Assembly: GCA_963693305.1 (NCBI GenBank)
Contig: OY855913.1
Location: 14,253,522-14,317,521 of the forward strand
DNA length: 64,000 nt
Direction of reading: 5' to 3'
Source of the DNA: Meandrina meandrites
Lineage: Eukaryota; Cnidaria; Anthozoa; Scleractinia; Meandrinidae
The position numbers were made by a program, and so were the translations under genes. This document shows, piece by piece, positions 1-13,298 of the stretch (position 1 is its first letter; each line of letters opens with the position of its first letter). The notes under the pieces were generated by a model. The model saw only the letters and a program-made list of their open reading frames with translations, was not told the DNA's origin and did not search any database.

Positions 1-413
1 AAATGTTTTTATTTGGCTCTTAATTAATAGATTGGGTAAAAATAAAGAAAAATCAAAAATTTTGGTTCATTTGACCTTTAAGATCTTTTTTTTTTCTTTC
101 TGTGTGATGTGCACATGGAAAATGCAGATAACTTGTCATAATAAATGCTTTGTACTGCTTCATGCAAATTTTTTTATGTTCATGAAGATTACGACTTGAT
201 TTTCTTTGTGCATTTTTGTCACTGGACTTCCCGGATCTCGGTTCTTTTTAGCAATGTTTCCAAAATCCCGCCACCTAAAATCACCAATTTGTGTGTCCCA
301 ATCTCTCTTTCTTTTCGCTCCAATATCTTGGATTTTATGATTATGTTTATGTATGGATTTGGAATTTAAGGCTTCAACAATATTGAAGGCATCAATTCAC
401 CTTCAATTTGCAG
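1..413. other. No gene recognised
   Basis: AT-rich sequence, possibly intronic to the candidate gene whose first visible exon starts at 414. No repeat boundary or convincing coding exon is visible. Confidence 0.4.
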
Positions 414-3400
414 AGATCTTTTTTTGCCTGGGATAAACTGTGGTTGCTGTTGTGTTATGACAGCTCTGTAAGTAGTATCCCTGTTGATAGAGTGCTATAA
501 GATATAATTTGACAGTGTCTGCCCCTTCAAGAGTTTGATTTCTTTAATAATTATTATTCGACAGAATAAAAATAGCAATGCCTCTAAAGAACATGTTATG
601 GTCTCTACTGGCAAGGCACAGTCAGGTGAGCTTGTTCTGTGGATTGTTATCACTATCTTATAACTCCTTACACTCCCAATTTTTTCATTTTCTTCACAAC
701 TCTGATCTGTTGGTATGATGTTGCACAAGTACAAGACTGTTCCACTTAAGGTTGCTTACTACAGTATTGAGGGGGAAAATGAGCCCAACTTTTAACTCTC
801 TTTTAAAAATGTTCAGAAATGTTTCTCTTATTACTGTTTATTACAGCGTACAACCATTATTTGCAACAATACAAATACCAATAAAGAGCCGAAATTTACA
901 ACCCAGTGCTTAAGAGGGGACTGGTCACTAGTAGTTTCAATGGCATTTTTCTTGAAAACATACCGTACAACCCATGATGAAACTTAATTTTTTTTAGGGG
1001 TGAATCTCATCCACAGGCAAAATTTTAAAAACATTCGTGACAGATTTTGAGCTTTTTTAAATACTACCAAAATATTAACACATGACCAGACATCTGAAAT
1101 TCAGGCTACCGGTAGCAAAATAATCATATTTTCCTACTTTGCAAAAATCTGTCTCACAGATGTTTGATTTATTTTGCATGAATGTTTAACAAGAGCTGAT
1201 ATCTAATTTCTTAAATGAGGGTCATGCAGGCAGATTTTGAGAAAAACTAGTACCCAGTCCCCTCTCCGTTGTAAATTTTGGCTGCCTATTTGGCATGTAA
1301 AGCTTAATTAGTATGTATCTGTAGTCAGTGTGTTTTGGTTTGGTTTTGGTCTGTCTCTGAATGGGGTCTGTAGCCCTTTATTTCTTTTAACTTAGTGCCA
1401 AAACAATCTGGAATGAAGAAACTATCTCATTTTTGCGAAAGTTTCTGAAATTGAAGGGCCGCGAAAGAAAACGTCCCCCTCGAATTTTGGCAAAATTGAA
1501 CATTGTCAAAAACATTCCAAATTTCACATGCAGGTTTGTTTATGTGTGCTTTACACTGACCTGTATCTCATTTCGTGTGTCTTTGCTTTCCTGTCGATAA
1601 TTATCGTATGCAGAAATGAAAATAAAGTGCTTGCAGCTTTCATTCTTCACAGTCAGCCAGTAGTATGAGTTTTTCAACACAATGCGTGGTCATCTTTCTT
1701 CGTAGGGTTTTGTAAGTGTAACGGGAAGGCGAGAAGAACTTCAAACGTGCCATTACAAGAAATTGCGATGCCGTAGCCATGATTTCATTTTGATTTGCCT
1801 TGGGGGGGGGGGGGGGGGTTAGAAAGGGACTGGATACCACATTGTGAGGTTGAGCTGACGTGTGAGAAAAGAAAAAAAGATGGCGATTTGCTTGTGAGAA
1901 TAAAATGCTTCGAGTGCAGCCGTCTGGTGGTTGAAGGACATCATAAAGTCTGGATACTCGCAAGTCAATAGCATCTCTCGAAGAACTGAGGGTTGTTCTG
2001 CGCTTTGTTTGCACAATAGCGCTATTTTAGGCGCTGGAGGTGAAAGTTGTCCGACAAAGGCAGGTTGATCCAGGCGGGAAGTCTAAGGCAGGTTTCTTGT
2101 CGGGAACTTTGTCAGCACGAGTTTTGCAGTGTTCGCCGATAAGCGAGCTGGTTTTAGACTTATCAAAATTGTTGGAGTGTTGCGGGCAGGACCTCTCCTG
2201 TCGACAAAATTCCCGGTACCTCGTTAAATATTCATTGATCGATCGATCAATCGATGCAGCCGAAAACCAAAAAGTGCGTGAAGTCCTGTCTTGATTTCGC
2301 GGGATTTTTTGTAGTGTGTGTGATGCGATGATGCAAGAATTGGAGAAGTGAGAGCAAACAGTGCTTTACTGAAAGCAAAACTAAGATGTAGTATGAAAAC
2401 CAGCGTTAAATTTAACGTCGACGGCGACCGCCATGCATGTTTACTTCGCGTTCGTTAAATCGGATCGACAGAGCGCGTGTCGTGTCACAAAAGGAGGGGG
2501 ACATTGGGGTTTGCGGTATTGCGGTATTGGCCAATTTTTTATGCGGTATTTCGGTAATTTTAATCTTGAATTGCGGTATTGCGGTATTCTCAAAACCTGC
2601 GGGATGCGTTTTCTTTACGTTTTGGTCGACGATTTTCGGTACAAAAACGTATCCTTCACTTTTTTCCGACCATTTATAGCCGTTTTCGGTCGTTTCGGAA
2701 GCACCCTGAAACGGCCTTATTTTGTCACACATTATAATCTACAATTTGACTGTTTTAACGACCCGTTTAAGGCCGTGCCATTGTTTCCACGGTCCCACCG
2801 CTCATTTTTGCCTCTATTTTTGCTCTCGCGTCAAGGAATCCACCAGCTATACAGGCTTACTATAAAACTGCGGTATTTTCTGATTTTTTTTTTTGCGGTA
2901 TTGCGGTATTTGTCGAATTTTTTAGCGGTAATGCGGTGTTCAGCAACCCCCAATGTCCCCCTCCAAAAGTAGTCGAGTGTTGTGGAGCCAAACAAGGAAA
3001 AAAAAAAAAACAGCTAACTGCAAGCACACCGGATGGAAAGCTAACCGCAAGCAAACCGAAGTGAAAGCTAACCGCAAGCAAACCGGAGTGAAAGCTAACC
3101 GCAAGCAAACTGCACTCAAGGCTAACCACGGGCCTAGGGTTATAAGCGTTTGGTTTATAGCTCAAATGCTAACCCTAATCCCAAATTTTAACCCTAAACT
3201 GAAACGCTAACCCTAAACCTTGGAGTTAGGGTTAGAGTTAAAGTTTAGGCTAGGGCTTAGAGCTTGGTTTAAAACAGCCGTAACTGGTTAACCGGTTAAC
3301 CTTCGCTGATTTCATTGTTTCAACAAATGAAAGGCTTCTTTTGTTTATGCTTTATCCAATTAAGACGTTGCAAGCGAAAGCCGTGTTTTTTTGCATGCGT

Positions 3401-6400
3401 AATTTATGGAGAAAGAGACCAAACAACAGCGAAAGAAATACCGGGCAATGTTAAACACACATAAACAAAGCTACATGCAAAATTTGGAGTTGTTTTGACA
3501 ATGTTCAATTTTGACAAAATTCGAGAGGGACGTTTTCTTTTGCGGCCTTTCAATTAGCGATACTTTCTGAAATATCAGAAAGTTTCTGATATTGATCATG
3601 AGCATTGAACCGTAAAAACGGCTTATATCATCATGGTAACCAGAAACTATCTGAATCTTCAGAAACTTTCTCGATATTCAGAAAGTTTCTTTGTTATTAA
3701 CCAATAGGAACTCCGGTTTGATTACGGGAATAATATCGGTTTGCATTAATACATATGTTAATTCAAGATACCGACGACATGAGAAACTGAGATAGAGCTG
3801 CGTGTATGTGTTTGTAGATTTCCCTTTCGCCATTCACCAAAACGAGTGTTCGCCACAAAACAATATAGAGTTCACTCCTAACGTGAGGTGATTTAATTTA
3901 TCGTGAGAATAAGTGCAAACCCCCTTATACCTTGTAGCCTAGCTTACAATGTTCAGTGGTTCTTTTCATCCAGCAATGCACATATATAATTATGATGGTT
4001 TAAGGTACAGCTTCCAAAGCACTAGCTTTGAAGTTTCCAAACTTTGCCCTTGTTGAATGTTCGTATCGCATTGAGTATCGACTGTTTCATAACTGGAGAT
4101 AAGTTTAGTGGAAAGTAAGTAGTAATGCGACTTTTCGACTAGGTGGACTTCCTTAACTACGTGCCGGATATCTGAGATTGTCTTACTCTGACGGAACTCG
4201 TTGTTAAAAATTTTACTGGCGATGTTATCCATACGCTTAACCTTCATCGATAAAGTGTCATTGAAAAGGAGAAAGTATCTGAATGCTCAGAAAGTTTCTG
4301 CGATAGAACTATAGATTCCATTATAGCACAGGTTATCTGCATTGTAGTGCGGCCTTTCACAATACGCTAAAGTAAACCGAACATGTTCGTTTGACTAATG
4401 GACTTTCTAAACAACCGACATGCGGGCTATCTCAGATTGCTTTTCTCGGAACTCGTCATTACAAATTTTACTGGCGATGTTATCCACAAGCTACCTTTAT
4501 CTGTAAAAAAGTTTTAAAGTTAACTTCTTGTAATTGAAAACTATAAGTTTCATAACTGAAGATCAGTTTAGTGGAATGTTAGATGTAATGCGACTACATG
4601 AAAATAGTTTGTTTGACTTAAGTTGGACTACCCAAACAACCTACGGCTATCTCGGATTGTTTTTCTCGGAACGCGTTTTACAAATTTTACTAGCGTTGTA
4701 ACCAGAAACTATCTGAATCTTCAGAAACTTTCTCGATATTCAGAAAGTTTCTTTGTTATTGAAATAGTATGTATTTGGATGTTTATTCTCGCATTCCGAG
4801 AACATGGCTGCCATGTTCGACCACATGCTACAAGACTCGGTCCAGGCCTCTAGCGGCTGGTACAACGCATGCGGATACTATGACATCCCCCTCTTTGAAA
4901 AACTAATGAAAGCTCAGGTTACAAAGCACGTGGCAAGAAAAAATGATATGAAATAACACAGCTGCATACTTAAAAAACTGAACAGTTCTCAATCAAATGT
5001 ATAACAGATGTCCTTCCAACATGGTATAATAATGTCAGTTTAAACAACAACAACAGATCTAGAGCATACATGTGCTCATAAACCTACATAGCCTATTAAT
5101 AGCTAGCAAAATCATCACTAAATGTCACCTCAGCGAAACAGAACAGAACTAAGTGTCATTTCAAACGTAATGTTTTTAGTCTTCAAATTTGGCTGGGACT
5201 CGTGTCTGCCGCCCAGATCTCGTTACTTGGCTTTTTGGCTGGAATGAAATGTTTCCACCTCGAACGACGACGACTTCATCTTCTGGTCTTAGTTCAGTTG
5301 GACTCCCTAAAGTCTTTCCTGGTGAAGTAGTGATAGTTGGGCTGGGGTCCTCCATTAGAGTTGTAGGTGCCACGGGGTTGCCATCCACTCTAGTCAGTGT
5401 TGTAACCGGTTGCTTGATGAACGACTCTTGACCAAATGGTATCTCAGAGGTAAACTGGGGAAGAGTAGGCACCGAATTCTCTTCCATTCTAAGTGTGGGT
5501 TTAGGTACAGGAACAGGTTCTGGGTTCTTGGGGCGCAGGTGTTCTCTTGTTCTCTGGTACAGCTTGCCATTCATTTCAACAATATATGTTCTTGGCTCTC
5601 TGTCGGGATTTAGGCGGTTGAAAACTCTTCCTTGTTCCCAGATGTGTTTTCTTGAGTTCCATACGTACACTGGCTCAGAGTTACCAAGAACACGCTTGTC
5701 ACAACTGGTTCTCTTATTGTAGAATTCTGCCTGCTTTGTTTGTTTCTGGAGGTTGGCTTCTTGGTGAGTGCCATTACCGGGGTGCTTTGATTGGAGTGCA
5801 AGATTACTACTCGGTAGCGGTGATCTGGGCTTCCGCCCATACAAGAGCTCATAAGGTGATGGAAGGTGGTCGTCAAGAGGAGTTATCCTGTACATCCACA
5901 GGGCTGTTTCAGGGCACTGGTTATTTGCAACTGCCTTCTTCCAGAGGGATTTCGTAGTACCAACGCACCGTTCTGCTACACCGTTTGCTTGGTGGTGGTA
6001 TGGCGAACTGAACGTTAGGGTGATATCGCTCTCTACACACTTCTTCTTGAACATGTCGCTGACAAACTGGCTCCCAAAATCAGCAATCAGCATGGAAGGT
6101 AGGCCATACTCGGCAAATACACTGGTAAAGTGGCTTGAAATGGTGGATGCTGACATATCCTTCAGGGTTCTGATGACAGGGAACCTTGAATAATAGTCAA
6201 CGATTATCAGGTATTTTGCTCCATTAAACTGAAAGATATCTGATCCAAGCTTCTCCCACGGTCTTGACGGGAGATCAGGTTGCATTGCTGGTAGCTTCTG
6301 TTGCGCATGCTGATGTTTGTTGCATAGTTCACAGTCTTTCACCATTTGACGAATGTCACCCGAGATGCCAGGCCAGAAGACAGATTGCCTGGCCAGAAGC

Positions 6401-9400
6401 AAGCATTTGGTTTCGCCTTGATGACCGGTGTGTGTTGCCTCCAATACCTGGGCTCGAAGGGACTCCGGCACAACTACTCTGTCTCCTTTCAGTATCAGAC
6501 CATCCTCCAAAACAAGGTCACACCTAATGTTCCAGTAGTCCCATAGTTCCTTTGGGCACTGTTTCCTGTACGCTGGCCATCCATTGTAGATGGTGTTCTT
6601 CAATAACTGCATTGTCAGGTCTTTTGCTGTAGCAGACCTCACTGAGTTAATGTCAATAGGGCATGAGGTGTCTGTCATGAAGTGTATGCTGTAGTCAGGA
6701 GCACAGTTCACGCTCTGATTTTTAGTTTCAACTACTTCTGGTGTTGTGCATACGCGTGATAACGCATCAGCAACAGGGATCGTTTCTCCTCGTCTGTATT
6801 TGACCTCAATGTCAAACTTCATGCATCGGAGCAACAGTCTTTGCAACCTAGCTGGTGCTTCTGCAATGTTCTTCTTAAAGATTTGTTCTAGTGGTGAGTG
6901 ATCAGTTTCAACCAGTGTATGCCTCCCAAGTAGATAGTATTCAAATTTCTCCAGACCGAACATCACAGCTAAGCATTCTCTCTCAATGTTAGAGTACCTG
7001 GATTCTGTGTCCGTAAGTGATCTTGATGCCATGGCTACAATCCTTTCTTTGCCGTTGGGGTCAATTTGTCTTATCCAGGCTCCTAGTCCCTTCTGGCTGG
7101 CATCGCACTGTAGGATGGTGGTTGTTGCCGGATCAGGGTCATAGTAGGATAGAACTAGCGCTGAGCAAAGTTCTTCTTTTATTCTACCTAGTGCGGTTTG
7201 GTGGCGCTGCTCCCAGCTGAAGTGAATATTTTTTTTTGTTAACTCGCGGAGGGGTTCTGTAAGCTCTGCAACCTTGGTTGAGAAACGGTTGAGGTAGGTG
7301 ACCAATCCTAGTAGAGACAGAAGCTCCTTTGTGTTGGATGGTGTGGAAATGTTCTTGAGAGCTTCTAACTTGTCAGCTGCAGGAAGAATACCATCTTGTG
7401 TCAGTGTGTGGCCAAAGAAATTGACACCTTGTTGTTTGAACTGTAGTTTCTCAGAGTTCAGACTCACATTGTTTGCTCTAGTGGCCTCCAGCATGCTGAC
7501 AAATGCTTGGTCGTGCTCTTCTTCTGTGGAGCCGAAGACTATGATGTCGTCGGCTATCCCAGTAACATTGGGAATGTTCTTATAGATGTCATCTAGCTTT
7601 CACTGGAAAATGTCCTGAGAAACAACTATACCAAATGGTAAGCGCTTGAACCTGTAACGACCGAAAGGCGTGTTGAAAGTGCATAGGAGACTAGATTCGT
7701 AGTCAAGTTCGACATGCCAGTATCCTTTCGTTGTGTCGACTACTAAGAAGTAGTTCTTGCCATGGAGTAAAGGGAGAATCTCATCAATAGTTCTGCTGTA
7801 GTAATGTTCGCGGCGAATGTTCTTGTTCAGGTCCTTGGGATCTAAGCAAAGTCTGACCTTTTTCTTTCCATCAGGCGTCTCCTTAACATTGCAGACAATT
7901 GAATTGACCCAGTCAGTGGGCTCTGTTACTTCAGTAATGACATCCTCAACGATCATTTTATCCAGCTCGGCCTTGTACAGTGGTAAGATGTGAACAGGAA
8001 CTGTACGTGGGGGGTGTACTACTGGTGTTGGGTTGTCGATGAGTTTGATGTGGTATTGATCCCCGGGAAACCGGCCAATTTTGTCAAAACAGTCCTGATA
8101 CTCGTTTATCACAGTAGCTTTGGAGAGACCCGCATGTTGAACAGCTTGCTGTGTTGCAGGTGACGCTGAAGCACTGGAGATTTCTTCGATGTGGATAGTA
8201 ATGATGCCAAGTTCTTGAGCTTGTTGGCAGCCGATCATTGAGGGGTGGCCTGGGGCCTCAACAATGGTAAACTTTGTGGATATCGAGGTGCTCTTGAAAG
8301 TTAGTTGAAGGTCAGTAGTACCCAGGTTTTGTATGGGATTTCCTCCATAACCTTTCAGTATACTGTTGCATGGTTTGATTTTCACTGGGAAACCTAGCAT
8401 CTGCAAATCATTTGTAGTAAGGATACAAGTGTCTGCTCCTGTGTCTACCTTCATTTGGATATTACGCTTGTCGTTGATCTTGACAGTAGCGAAGATCTTG
8501 TTAGGGTAACTGCTCATGCTATCAACAGAATTGTCAGAGGTAATGGTATCTAAAAACACTGTTATTGGCTCGGAGTCGCTTCCCTCATCTTCATCACAGC
8601 TGTTTATGCTTGAAGAATCGCTGTGTTGTTCATTGTCATCCTGCAAGTGGATCTCTTGGCCCTGGTATTCTGGGGTTTGGATGATTTCATGAACTTGTTT
8701 GAGACGTTTCTTCATGCATACCTTCTGGAAGTGCCCTGTTTTCATGCAGTACATGCACTTAGCATGTGTAGCTGGGCAGGTAGCGTCACTGTCATGTTTG
8801 TTTCCACACCTGAAACAACCACTGAATTTAAATTTGAACTTTGGTTTGCTGGCAGATGAGCTGTAGTGCTTAAAGTCATTGCTCGGAGGACTTTTCTTTG
8901 AACTGCTTGCTTGCTTTGACCTTTCAAATGAAGCTGTCTTCTTTTTGCTTCTTACAGAAAATAATTCGGTGTCCTGATCCCCTTGTTTAATTACTTGCAT
9001 CTGTGCCCTAGTGCTTTCTTCTGTTTTGGCTAAGTCATAGACTTGTTGAAAGGTAAGAGAATTTCCTTTGGAGATGGCATCTTTTCTGACCTTATCCGAT
9101 TTCAGACCAAAAATCAATGTGTCACGGAGGGTTTCATCCTTGAATGCAGGGTCATATCCACTGTCGTCGATTAGTGTCCGGGCTTTGGTTAAAAATTCTT
9201 CCAAGGGCATGTCGTCTTGTTTGAGACATCTAAGCTGGTACCTGGATAGTATTTGGTTGCTCTGAGGTTTTGTGTATGCCTCAAACTTCTCGAATATTGA
9301 CTTAAGCTTGAATTGGTCCGCTTCGTCTTCCCACCTTGCTGTATTGTAGATCTCCAATCCTTTGTCGCCGGCCCACAGTAACAGTAGCCGTGCTTTTTGA

Positions 9401-12400
9401 CCTTCCGGCTTGTTCGAGAGAGGCCCATCGAAAATGAGACTGCATTTCTGCTTGAAAAGCTTATATCGTTTGTGGATGTCTCCAGGTGTCGACCAATCCA
9501 TCGAAGGAACCGTAAATTTATCCATGGTTGTTGTTTAGGATGAGGTACACCGACGGTGTTTGATTGTGAAGTAGCTTGAAACTTGAAACTTGAAATGGCG
9601 GTAAACGAGTTGAGCAGTTCGAATTTTTTGAAACTTGAAATCTCTGATGAAGACGCGTGAAGAGTCCGGTTGTTTTACTTGCAGAGTTCCATGTGCATTT
9701 CTAGCTTGATTTTCGAAAATATCCCACTTCTGACACCATGAAATAGTATGTATTTGGATGTTTATTCTCGCATTCCGAGAACATGGCCGCCATGTTCGAC
9801 CACATGCTACAAGACTCGGTCCAGGCCTCTAGCGGCTGGTACAACGCATGCGGATACTATGACAGTTATTAACCAATAGGAACTCCGGTTTGATTACGGG
9901 AATAATATCGGTTTACATTAATACATATGTTAATTCAAGATACCGACGACATGAGAAACTGAGATAGAGCTGCGTGTATGTGTTTGTAGATTTCCCTTTC
10001 GCCATTCACCAAAACGAGTGTTCGCCACAAAGCAATATAGAGTTCACTCCTAACGTGAGGTGATTTAATTTATCGTGAGAATAAGTGCAAACCCCCTTAT
10101 ACCTTGTAGCCTAGCTTACAATGTTCAGTGGTTCTTTTCATCCAGCAATGCACATATATAATTATGATGGTTTAAGGTACAGCTTCCAAAGCACTAGCTT
10201 TGAAGTTTCCAAACTTTGCCCTTGTTGAATGTTCGTATCGCATTGAGTATCGACTGTTTCATAACTGGAGATAAGTTTAGTGGAAAGTAAGTAGTAATGC
10301 GACTTTTCGACTAGGTGGACTTCCTTAACTACGTGCCGGATATCTGAGATTGTCTTACTCTGACGGAACTCGTTGTTAAAAATTTTACTGGCGATGTTAT
10401 CCATACGCTTAACCTTCATTGATTAAGTGTCATTGAAAAGGAGAAAGTATCTGAATGCTCAGAAAGTTTCTGCGATAGAACTATAGATTCCATTATAGCA
10501 CAGGTTATCTGCATTGTAGTGCGGCCTTTCACAATACGCTAAAGTAAACCGAACATGTTCGTTTGACTAATGGACTTTCTAAACAACCGACATGCGGGCT
10601 ATCTCAGATTGCTTTTCTCGGAACTCGTCATTACAAATTTTACTGGCGATGTTATCCACAAGCTACCTTTATCTGTAAAAAAGTTTTAAAGTTAACTTCT
10701 TGTAATTGAAAACTAGAAGTTTCATAACTGAAGATCAGTTTAGTGGAATGTTAGTTGTAATGCGACTACATGAAAATAGTTTGTTTGACTTAAGTTGGAC
10801 TACCCAAACAACCTACGGCTATCTCGGATTGTTTTTCTCAGAACGCGTTTTACAAATTTTACTAGCGTTGTTATCCACACAATTAACCTTCATCGATAAA
10901 CCTTAATCGATAAAGCGGTTTTGAAAACAAGAAAATATCTGAATACTCGAAAGGTTTCTCAATGTCAAAAAAGTTGCGATAGAACAATAGATTAATTCCA
11001 TTATAGCACAGGTTATCTGCATTTCCGTGTTGCCCAAACAAACTATTTTCATGTAGTCGCATTACAACTAACATTCCACTAAACTGATCTTCAGTTATGA
11101 AACTTCTAGTTTTCAATTACAAGAAGTTAACTTTAAAACTTTTTACCGATAAAGGTAGCTTGTGGATAACATCGCCAGTAAAATTTTGTAATGACGAGTT
11201 CTGAGAAAAGCAATCTGAGATAGCCCGCATGTCGGTTGTTTAGAAAGTCCATTAGTCAAACGAACATGTTCGGTTTACTTTAGCGTATTGTGAAAGGCCG
11301 CACTACAATGCAGATAACCTGTGCTATAATGGAATCTATAGTTCTATCGCAGAAACTTTCTGAGCATTCAGATACTTTCTCCTTTTCAATGACACTTTAT
11401 CAATGAAGGTTAAGCGTATGGATAACATCGCCAGTAAAATTTTTAACAACGAGTGCCGTCAGAGTAAGACAATCTCAGATATCCGGCGTGTAGTTAAGGA
11501 AGTCCACCTAGTCGAAAAGTCGCATTACTACTTTCTTTCCACTAAACTTATCTCCAGTTATGAAACAGTCAATACTCAATGCGATACGAACATTCAACAA
11601 GGGCAAAGTTTGGAAACTTCAAAGCTAGCTCTTTGGAAGATGTACCTTAAACCATCATAATTATATATGTGCATTGCTGGATGAAAAAAAAAACACTGAA
11701 CATTGTAAGCTAGACTACAAGGTATAAGGGGGTTTGCATTTATTCTCACGATAAATTAAATCACCTCACGTTAGGAGGGAACTTTTTGTTTTGTGGCGAA
11801 CACTCGTTTTGGTGAATAGCGAAAGGGAAATCTATGAACACATACACGCAGCTCTATGTCAGTTTCTCATGTCATAGGTAACTTGAATTAACATATGTAT
11901 TAATGTAAAGCGATATTATTCACGTAATCAAACCGGAGTTCCTATTGGTTGATAACAAAGAAACTTTCTGAATATCGAGAAAGTTTCTGAAGATTCAGAT
12001 AGTTTCTGGTTACCATGATGATATAAGCCGTTTTTACGGTTCAATGCTCAGTGGATTCTGATTGGTTAATACCCAGAAACTTTCTGATATTTCAGAAAGT
12101 ATCGCTAATTTCAGAAACTTTCGCAAAAATGAGATAGTTTCTTCATTCCAGATTGTTTTGGCACTATGTTTTTTGTGTATTTATCATTCCCTTTTGTATC
12201 ATTAACCGTTTGCGTATTAGAAGATGGACAAATCATCTGGACGGACAAATTGTCTGAGGTGGACAAGTCATCTTGGTGTGAAAACGGGACAGACACAATT
12301 TTGGAAGTAAAAGCCATCTGTTTTTTCTGTTGATGTGGCCGTCTAGGCCTAAGACAATGTTTTTAGGACAACTTTGTCATCTGGACAGCAGATAAGTCAT

Positions 12401-13246
12401 GACTTTCACCCTGTAGTTTTTACGTTATTAGCCTCAAACAGTCAAAAATAAGGCATCCTTGACCACTTTTGTCATTGCCATAGCAACAAATTTTGAGATC
12501 ACAGTGACTGCAATTTGTTAATCGGTAGAACTTTGAAGTTATACTCAAAGATTAACCTCAACATTATTGGTGTTGATGCAAGAGAACACCAAAGACTGGA
12601 ATATGTAAACCATTACAAGCCACCTTAAATTTACCCTAGATGAACAAATGGTCATATTTAGACCTCAAAGGGAAGGCAGGGAAGTGGCACTAGCAAAAGG
12701 AGTGTTGGTTTGTGGGTAATCAAAATGGGGGCAACAAGGAACTGTTTGCAAGAGTGTCAAAAAGGTTCACGTGGCCTGATGTAGAGTTAAATCTATTTGC
12801 AAGTGTATTCAAATGACAATAGAGATCGGGCTGAAACCCTTACTTCAGAAACATTGACCCTAAAAAATCTGCAAATGAGTGTCTTCAGGAAGATTCTTGA
12901 CCAGTTCAAAGCCAGTGTGCCTGAAGGTTTAGTACTGGATGATTCTGCTTTCTCTGTAGACCAGTTGTGGACATGCAAGTTAATCAAGCCAATGACAGCC
13001 GGTGCTGGTACCAGGCCCCTTGCCTTTAAAATCTTCTGCCTTGATATGAATTTAAGATGACCAAACATTCAAGATGACTTGTCCATCTTGTTTCACACTA
13101 GATGAACAAATCCTTAGACGGCTTGTTCATCTAGACAATTTGTCCATCTTCTAATGTGAAAACGGCCATTCTATGCTGTTGCAATAAGCTAAGGGAAGTA
13201 AATAAATAACCAATATGGTGAAAAATAACAGGAAAAAAGTTCAGGT

Positions 13247-13298
<52 letters not shown>

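Larger units (their letters stand above)
1453..3551. mobile_element. 2.1 kb TIR element inserted in the foldback left arm
   Basis: Inverted ends of about 100 bp (1453-1550 and 3455-3551) begin GAAGGGCCGCGAAAG and GAAAGGCCGCAAAAG. AATT flanks both sides (1449-1452, 3552-3555). The uninterrupted site is preserved in the opposite foldback arm near 12100-12110, which confirms the insertion. No transposase ORF is present. It contains a G17 run at 1802-1818, a further nested element at 2493-2964, a 27-bp tandem repeat and telomere-like sequence. Confidence 0.8.
4760..9864 (-). mobile_element. Complete Ty3/Gypsy-type LTR retrotransposon
   Basis: The element is 5105 bp. It has 126-bp direct LTRs beginning TG and ending CA (4760-4885 and 9739-9864) and a GTTAT duplication outside. 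Read on the minus strand, the order is LTR, tRNA-Leu-type primer site, gag-protease-RT-RNase H-integrase in a single frame, purine-rich tract, LTR. The LTRs differ at one position that I can see, so insertion was recent relative to the foldback it sits in. One in-frame TGA interrupts RT, so this copy probably cannot make full Pol. Domain order RT-RNase H-INT is Gypsy type; the very short LTR and primer site fit Mag/SURL-like lineages, but the clade is inference. Confidence 0.93.
1394..12165. mobile_element. Foldback element with long inverted arms, hosting nested insertions
   Basis: The termini at 1394-1452 and about 12107-12165 are inverted copies starting AGTGCCAAAACAATCTGG. After removing the insertions at 1453-3551 and 4760-9864, the left arm pairs with 11030-12165 and the turn lies near 10790-11030. 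The left arm carries a tandem duplication of about 1.06 kb: one copy at about 3636-4694, the second at 4695-4759 continuing at 9865-10870. The arms contain many short palindromes built on AGAAAGTTTCT. No transposase is visible and no target duplication was found at the outer ends. It is non-autonomous; the superfamily is unknown. Confidence 0.75.

Noticed and set aside
3990..11660. An 85-codon ORF present three times (3990-4247 -, 10162-10419 -, 11403-11660 +), tempting as a conserved small protein
   Set aside because: Between the two left copies and the right-arm copy, all six codons that differ change the amino acid and none is synonymous. This is how non-coding repeat arms diverge, not a gene under selection.
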